Of a DNA stretch of 20,145 bases, positions 15,186 through 20,145 are shown in pieces. Each line of letters opens with the position of its first letter. Position 1 is the stretch's first letter. The DNA lies in assembly GCA_031259935.1 (NCBI GenBank), contig JAIRKV010000209.1, positions 1-20,145 of the forward strand, read 5' to 3'. The notes below the pieces were generated by a model that worked only from the letters and a program-made list of their open reading frames with translations, was not told the origin of the DNA and did not search any database. This DNA comes from Prevotellaceae bacterium (GTDB lineage: Bacteria > Bacteroidota > Bacteroidia > Bacteroidales > UBA932). The position numbers were made by a program, and so were the translations under genes.

Positions 15186-18146
15186 TTAAAATTCAATATT
15201 AATACCAAACACATAAGATTTACTGTGAGGATAAGTTCCCCAGTCAATTCCCTGTACGGCGCCGCTGTTTCCCCACTGGTTTACTTCGGGATCCATACCC
15301 GAATATTTGGTCCATGTCAGCAGATTGCTTACAGTAACGTAAGGTTGCAGACGGGTTATTCCAAGTTTTTTAAGAAATTCACCTGTGAAATTATAGGAAA
15401 GTGAAATGTTTTTCAGGCGCAGGTAACTGCCATCTTCTACAAAGTAAGAAGAATTTTTTATATCGAAACCTGCTTTTGGAACATCTTTAATTTGACCCGG
15501 TACTCTCCATCGGTCAAGCACTCGGGTGGATTGATTTTTTCCATCATACATGCCTTCCGTTTCAATTCGTGATGCATTGTAAATATCATTTCCGTATGAG
15601 CCTTGAATGAAGATGCTTAAATTGAAGTTTTTCCATGAAAGAGTATTTGTTAATCCAAATGTAAAATCGGGATTCGGGTCGCCAATATATGTGCGGTCGG
15701 TTGCAGTAATTTTTCCATCGTCGTTTATGTCGCGATATATAAGTTCGCCTGTTTCGGTATCAACGCCATCGCTGATATAGCCGAAAAATCCGCTTAACGG
15801 ACGTCCGGGTTCATTACGTACTATCGGTTCGTGAAGCACATCGCTTGTCCATGCATCATTATATATTTTTTGCAGTTCGAGCGAAGCAAGTTTGTTTTTA
15901 TTAAACGAGATGTTAAAATCCGTAGTCCACACCAGTTCGCCTTGAAGGTTGCGCGAATTGGTCGAAAATTCAAAACCGCTGTTGGTCATTTCGCCTTCGT
16001 TACGAATAATACTGCTTGCGCCTGCAATGCCCGAAGGCAGCGAAACGTACATTAACATGTTGGTTGTATGTTTATAATAATAATCTACGGTAAGATTCAA
16101 TCGTCCGTTAAACATTCCCATGTCAATTCCTATGCCTGTTTGCGAGGTTGTTTCCCATGTCAAGTCGCGTGTACGCAGATTGGCCGGAGTAATAGTAGGC
16201 ACGGCATTTGATTTTCCTTCTTCAAACCATGGCTGTCGCGTGATGGTATAAAGTTGTAAATAAGCATAGTCGCCTACACCTGACTGGTTTCCTGTTTGTC
16301 CCCAGCCGCCGCGAATTTTCAAATCGCTTATCCATTCGATATTACTCATGAATTTTTCGGAAGATAAACGCCATGCGGCAGAAAAAGACGGGAAAACACC
16401 CCATCGATGATCGGGATGCAGCTTTGAAGAACCGTCGGTACGTATATTCGCTGTAAATAAATATTTTCCATCGAAATTATATGCAACACGGCTAAACCAG
16501 GACAAGATAGCCCATTGGGAGGCGCCTGTTCCCGTGCCGTCCCAAGAAATTTTATTGGCGGCATTCAATGTGTGTATCTGCCCGTCCTTATAATTCGAGC
16601 CGCTTATATAACTGTTTGTATAATCGGAATCAGTCCATGAAGAGCCGGCCATGGCTTCTATTTTGTGTTTTTCGAATGATTTTTTATACGTCAATACGTT
16701 ATCGAAAACCAGTACTGTATTCATATTGCGATTATCCCATCCCGAACCCCAATCGTCTCTGTCGCTGCCATGTACCGGAGGCGTGAAGCCTGTATTTATG
16801 AAATTTCTTCTGTCAAGAGTGAACTGGGTTTTGAGGGTTAATTCGGGAATGAAAGTAATAACCGCACTTCCTGAAGCAATCAGTCTGTTTTCTTTTGATT
16901 TATTATTTCTTCCGTTTTCCAGTTCTTCTACGGGATTGGCAATATTCATTCCATAAAAAACGCGGTTATATAAACCTTCCGCATTGAAGACAGGAGCGCT
17001 TGTCGGCAAGTTTACAACAGAAAGTACTGTTCCTCCTCTGTTTGAACCTGTGCCTGTGGTTATGCCATTGCTTATATTATCCGAATATGAAATATTAGCG
17101 TTCACGTTCAGCCATTTACGTACTTGATTTTCTACATTTGCACGTAAAGAATAACGTTTGAAAAATGCAGCATTCAAAACTCCTTTTTCTGTTAAGTAAC
17201 CTGCAGACAGGTAATACTTGAAGTTTTCGGAGCCATTCGATACCGATACTTGATAATTTTGAGTAATTCCCGTACCGTAAGTTTCGTTAAACCAGTCGGT
17301 AAGATCCTTTGTTCCCGACGGCACCGAAACCAGTCCGATTTCATCCTGCAATTCCTTGTATTGAGCGGCATTTAAGGAGTGTATTCTGTTTGCTACTTTA
17401 TTTATGCCTGTCTGTATATTTAAAGTAACTTTGGCTACGCCCCGAGAGCCTGCTTTTGTAGTAATTATAATAACGCCGTTTGCTGCGAGCGAACCATATA
17501 TGGCTGCCGAAGATGCATCTTTCAGAATATACATGTTTGCAATATCGTTAGGCGATAAAAAATTAATGTCTTCTACAGGTACGCCGTCTACTACATAAAG
17601 AGGCGAATTGCTGGCATTGAATGAAGTAGCGCCACGTACTCGAATAGTTAGTTCTGCTCCCGGTGTGCCGTTTGGCTGCATTACCATAACGCCGGCAGCT
17701 TTTCCCTGAATAGCCTGTGCGGCAGAAACAACAGGTCGCTGGTCTATTTCTTTATTTGAAACCGTAGATACAGAGTGAGTTAAATTTCCTTTTTCTACAG
17801 TTCCGTATCCGACTACTACTACTTCATCCAGTATTATCTGAGTGATTCTCAAAGCAACATTTAATAAAGTTGATGTGGCAGCGAGTTCCTGCGTTTCATA
17901 GCCTAAATATGAAAACACAAGCGTAGCAGAAGGCGATACGTCAATATTATACAAACCGTTCATATCGGTTGTCGTGAAATTTTGAGTACCTTTTTCATTG
18001 ACAACTACGCCGATCAGCGCTTCTCCGGTAGCCTCATCGGATACTGTACCCGAAACCCGAGATTGCTGACCGGAAGCAGTCAAAGAGAAGAAAAGAAGGG
18101 ACGAGAGCAGTATAAACTCTCTTAATAATAATGATAATTTTCCCAT
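15186..18146 (-). CDS. susC: SusC/RagA-family TonB-dependent transporter
   Basis: This 986-residue outer-membrane transporter imports oligosaccharides using TonB energy. A signal peptide (about 1-26) ends LTASGQ. A CarboxypepD_reg-like domain (about 30-105) shows VSGTVSDEATGEALIGV and the GLYNIDV and FSYLGY motifs. The SusC signature LDEVVVVGYGT follows (106-116). The plug (about 117-235) carries the conserved LYVVDGVP (183-190) and LKDASSAAIYGS (208-219) motifs. The remainder is a 22-strand-type barrel ending in a C-terminal phenylalanine. At 986 residues it lies within the usual SusC range. No N-terminal STN anti-sigma signalling domain is present, which fits control by the separate membrane regulator upstream. 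It is the first gene of the structural operon. Confidence 0.96.
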   Translation of the reverse strand: MGKLSLLLREFILLSSLLFFSLTASGQQSRVSGTVSDEATGEALIGVVVNEKGTQNFTTTDMNGLYNIDVSPSATLVFSYLGYETQELAATSTLLNVALRITQIILDEVVVVGYGTVEKGNLTHSVSTVSNKEIDQRPVVSAAQAIQGKAAGVMVMQPNGTPGAELTIRVRGATSFNASNSPLYVVDGVPVEDINFLSPNDIANMYILKDASSAAIYGSLAANGVIIITTKAGSRGVAKVTLNIQTGINKVANRIHSLNAAQYKELQDEIGLVSVPSGTKDLTDWFNETYGTGITQNYQVSVSNGSENFKYYLSAGYLTEKGVLNAAFFKRYSLRANVENQVRKWLNVNANISYSDNISNGITTGTGSNRGGTVLSVVNLPTSAPVFNAEGLYNRVFYGMNIANPVEELENGRNNKSKENRLIASGSAVITFIPELTLKTQFTLDRRNFINTGFTPPVHGSDRDDWGSGWDNRNMNTVLVFDNVLTYKKSFEKHKIEAMAGSSWTDSDYTNSYISGSNYKDGQIHTLNAANKISWDGTGTGASQWAILSWFSRVAYNFDGKYLFTANIRTDGSSKLHPDHRWGVFPSFSAAWRLSSEKFMSNIEWISDLKIRGGWGQTGNQSGVGDYAYLQLYTITRQPWFEEGKSNAVPTITPANLRTRDLTWETTSQTGIGIDMGMFNGRLNLTVDYYYKHTTNMLMYVSLPSGIAGASSIIRNEGEMTNSGFEFSTNSRNLQGELVWTTDFNISFNKNKLASLELQKIYNDAWTSDVLHEPIVRNEPGRPLSGFFGYISDGVDTETGELIYRDINDDGKITATDRTYIGDPNPDFTFGLTNTLSWKNFNLSIFIQGSYGNDIYNASRIETEGMYDGKNQSTRVLDRWRVPGQIKDVPKAGFDIKNSSYFVEDGSYLRLKNISLSYNFTGEFLKKLGITRLQPYVTVSNLLTWTKYSGMDPEVNQWGNSGAVQGIDWGTYPHSKSYVFGINIEF

Positions 18147-18197
18147 AATTTTTGATCATTTTTTAATTAATATTAGTAATGTTGTAAACTTTATTTT

Positions 18198-18226
18198 GAT
18201 TTTATCAACGTATAATTGTTAAAATC
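18198..18226 (-). promoter_or_regulatory. Hairpin in the susC leader
   Basis: GATTTTA (18198-18204) and TAAAATC (18220-18226) are perfect complements. After a single mismatch CAA (18206-18208) pairs with TTG (18216-18218), leaving a 7-base loop. It lies about 50-80 bp before the susC start, inside the leader predicted from the candidate promoter. It could be an mRNA structure or a protein-binding inverted repeat. Confidence 0.4.
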
Positions 18227-18282
18227 AAGCGCTTAATTACATTTTATTGTTAATAAATTATTGCTTTTGCATTAAGGCATGA

Positions 18283-18290
18283 CAAAAATA
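18283..18290 (-). promoter_or_regulatory. Candidate -7 box of the susC operon
   Basis: On the minus strand this reads TATTTTTG, fitting TAnnTTTG. It predicts a leader of about 130 bases before susC. No good -33 TTTG is seen at the usual distance, which would fit an activator-dependent promoter. The repeated motif pair lies 34-120 bp upstream. Confidence 0.4.
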
Positions 18291-18323
18291 CACAACAAAA
18301 AAACATCTTATATTTGTGTATAA

Positions 18324-18403
18324 TAAAAAAGTAGTATATTGAAATAAGTAATGGATTTTAATACAGGGAATTAAGTTTTTTTAAAACAGTAAAAAAGTAG
18401 CAT
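18324..18403. repeat. Pair of 14-bp direct repeats upstream of susC, candidate regulator sites
   Basis: TAAAAAAGTAG occurs exactly at 18324-18334 and again at 18390-18400. With the next three bases the copies read TAAAAAAGTAGTAT and TAAAAAAGTAGCAT, one mismatch in 14. They are 66 bp apart start to start, close to a whole number of helical turns. They lie in the 273-bp gap (18147-18419) between the regulator gene and susC, upstream of the candidate promoter. The AT-rich context lowers the significance. Confidence 0.35.
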
Positions 18404-18419
18404 CTTTTAGTAAAAAAAT

Positions 18420-20066
18420 TTATTTTTTAACTTGCGAATTTCCTATTTTCATAACCATTTCTTCAAATTTATCGCGAGATACTATAGCCTTATTTCGCAT
18501 CTTTGTTCGATAATTATATATGGTGCTTACCGAATAGCGCAAAAATCCCGCTATTTTTATACTGTCGGTGATACCCAGACGAATAAGTGCAAAAATACGC
18601 AGTTCGGTATTCAACATTTTTCCCTGTTTGGGAATTGTCTGTTCTTCGTTGGAAATCAGCGACGAAAACTCTTCAATGAAAGTAGGATACAGGTTCAGGA
18701 ATATTATATCGAATGTTTCGTACAGTTGCTTTAATTCATCATCAACCAGAGTAGTAGATCTCAAAAGGTTGAACAATTCTTCGTGCTGCCTGCTTATGGC
18801 TTTTCTGTTCAGCATTTTACGATAATTTTCCAATTTGTTGATGTAGGTCGAACACAGGTCGAAAAATTGAGTAATATATTCTTCCTTAATACGATTGGAT
18901 TCTTCCAGTTGTGTATTTACTCTGCTGAGCTGGTCGTTAGAATGGCTAATAATTTGATTCAGGTCGGTCAGTTTTTGATTGGTTGTGTAAAGTTTCTTTT
19001 GCATTTTCGACATTTTTCGCATTTGCTTGTAAACATACAAAACAGCAACAGCAAGGAAAAACGACAGAATACTGATTAACAGCAGGTACAACTGCAGTTT
19101 ATCTTTCTGTTTGGCTTCCTTGTTAAGGTAAGCGCTGTTAATAACAGAATACATCGACGACAATTCTATTATCCGGAAACGCACATTGCTGAAAACTATA
19201 TCGTCGATTGCCGATTTCATGTATTTATATGCCTGATCAACATCATTAGCCTTATAATGTATTAATGCCAGACTCTGTATGGATGCGTTGTCTTTTATGG
19301 AATTTTTAATATCTGTTATGGACGAAAGAGCAAGATATTTTTTTTGCAATTCAATATTTTGACTTGCCTGATATATATTGCTAAGTAAATAAGTAACAAA
19401 AGCATAATCAGGATTTTGCACTGTCTGTTGATCAAAAATATCCAGTAAAAGTTTTTCGGCTGTATCAAATTGCCGCTCCTGTAATAATTTTTCAATGTAT
19501 GTGGTTTTGTAGAGTAAAGAATTTGTATCCAGCACCATTAACAAAGAATCGCGATAATTTTCATGTTTAATATAATATGCAACCACATCGTTGCTTTGTG
19601 CATAATGACCGTAAAAATGACTGTATGCTTCGAAATAAAGCGGCAATAAGGTTTCGGGAAGCATTTTTCTGTCAATACTCAGCAGAATATTATTTGCTTC
19701 TATATACATGCCCGCAGTTGAATACAGTTGCGACAGCAATAAGCTGGATTCGATTTTCATATAAGTATTGTTCATTTCGGATGCTATTTGCAGATTTCTT
19801 TCGCTGTAACAAATAGCGCTGTCGATAATATATTTCTGATACAGTTTCGACAGACTGCGGTTGAAGTCATATTCCTGTTCGGGCAGTAAATGGCTGATAG
19901 TCAGCAGCCGTTTGTTTTCCTGTATTTCCTGCTCTTTTAAGTTGTCATAATAACTTTTATTTTCAATTTCTCCGTTTAATTGCGCAAGCAAAGAATCACA
20001 TTCGCTTTGCGCCTTTAAGTTATTTATTATCAGTAATAAAATTACAAGAACAAAAAGGTTTTTCAT
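18420..20066 (-). CDS. SusR-like membrane-spanning transcriptional regulator (TPR sensor, TM helix, HTH)
   Basis: I start the protein (548 residues) at the ATG at 20066-20064, which gives a proper signal sequence (1-20, ending LKAQ). An in-frame ATG at 20114 would add 16 residues without one and lies upstream of the -7 box. Residues about 21-320 are helical and TPR-like, predicted periplasmic. One transmembrane helix follows (about 326-346), then a coiled coil (about 350-395), a helical region, and a C-terminal helix-turn-helix (about 485-530, with ELRIFALIRLGITDS and YSVSTIYNYRTKMRNKA) resembling LuxR-type DNA-binding helices. This order matches SusR-like PUL regulators, which sense oligosaccharide in the periplasm and activate the adjacent susC operon. 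It lies upstream of susC in the same orientation. There are no kinase or receiver motifs, so it is not a hybrid two-component regulator. Confidence 0.85.
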   Translation of the reverse strand: MKNLFVLVILLLIINNLKAQSECDSLLAQLNGEIENKSYYDNLKEQEIQENKRLLTISHLLPEQEYDFNRSLSKLYQKYIIDSAICYSERNLQIASEMNNTYMKIESSLLLSQLYSTAGMYIEANNILLSIDRKMLPETLLPLYFEAYSHFYGHYAQSNDVVAYYIKHENYRDSLLMVLDTNSLLYKTTYIEKLLQERQFDTAEKLLLDIFDQQTVQNPDYAFVTYLLSNIYQASQNIELQKKYLALSSITDIKNSIKDNASIQSLALIHYKANDVDQAYKYMKSAIDDIVFSNVRFRIIELSSMYSVINSAYLNKEAKQKDKLQLYLLLISILSFFLAVAVLYVYKQMRKMSKMQKKLYTTNQKLTDLNQIISHSNDQLSRVNTQLEESNRIKEEYITQFFDLCSTYINKLENYRKMLNRKAISRQHEELFNLLRSTTLVDDELKQLYETFDIIFLNLYPTFIEEFSSLISNEEQTIPKQGKMLNTELRIFALIRLGITDSIKIAGFLRYSVSTIYNYRTKMRNKAIVSRDKFEEMVMKIGNSQVKK

Positions 20067-20090
20067 TAGATTTATATTTTTATTATTATG

Positions 20091-20098
20091 CAAATATA
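20091..20098 (-). promoter_or_regulatory. Candidate -7 box of the regulator gene
   Basis: On the minus strand this reads TATATTTG, an exact TAnnTTTG match 24 bp before the chosen start codon, so the leader would be short. A TTTG lies only 13 bp upstream, closer than the usual -33 spacing. The position supports the start at 20066. Confidence 0.5.
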
Positions 20099-20145
20099 GT
20101 AAAAAATAATGCAAAATATTATTTTTACAATGATTTTATTTTCTG

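Noticed and set aside
20067..20114. Upstream in-frame ATG adding 16 residues to the SusR-like regulator
   Set aside because: It would place the TAnnTTTG box inside the coding region and spoil the signal peptide. The ATG at 20066 is better.
1..20145. CRISPR arrays, tRNA or rRNA genes, toxin-antitoxin or phage-defence systems
   Set aside because: I saw no regularly spaced repeats, RNA gene signatures or relevant protein motifs. The window is an envelope/metabolism block plus a PUL.

Overview
The window looks like Bacteroidota, most likely Bacteroidales. It is AT-rich, carries a complete SusC/SusD-type polysaccharide utilisation locus (PUL), has several TAnnTTTG promoter-like boxes with no clear Shine-Dalgarno sequences, and its secreted proteins often have Bacteroides-style lipoprotein signals (Cys followed by acidic or polar residues). 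I cannot name a genus.

Left edge (1-313): the last 31 codons of an IS5-family-like transposase, probable insertion-sequence end sequence, then a truncated copy of an intergenic repeat that recurs at about 6.7 kb. Next comes a divergent envelope pair. A SPOR-domain N-acetylmuramoyl-L-alanine amidase is on the minus strand (314-1501). An LptD-like LPS-assembly protein on the plus strand (1588-4305) is followed closely by ridA (4365-4742) and a fused bifunctional ftcD (4766-6496).

The 525-base gap 6497-7021 separates this rightward block from the leftward PUL. It holds a small hairpin after ftcD, a 91-bp imperfect inverted repeat of the dispersed REP/MITE type, and a very strong two-sided hairpin suited to terminate both converging transcripts.

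The PUL (7022-20066, all on the minus strand) reads, in transcription order: membrane-spanning SusR-like regulator, SusC-like TonB-dependent transporter, SusD-like lipoprotein, surface glycan-binding lipoprotein A, GH30 endo-glucanase lipoprotein, surface glycan-binding lipoprotein B, GH3 periplasmic beta-glucosidase. Gene content and order closely resemble the beta-1,6-glucan (pustulan, fungal cell wall) locus of Bacteroides thetaiotaomicron as I recall it. I infer that the GH30 enzyme cuts beta-1,6-glucan at the cell surface, SusC/SusD and the two binding proteins capture and import the oligosaccharides, and the GH3 enzyme releases glucose in the periplasm. Oligosaccharides there may also signal through the regulator. 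The main difference from the remembered locus is two full-length paralogous binding proteins flanking the GH30 gene.

I see no wholly unknown system here. The less ordinary items are the duplicated binding proteins, a repeated 14-bp motif and a leader hairpin upstream of susC, the IS and repeat relics, and the two-cysteine LptD.
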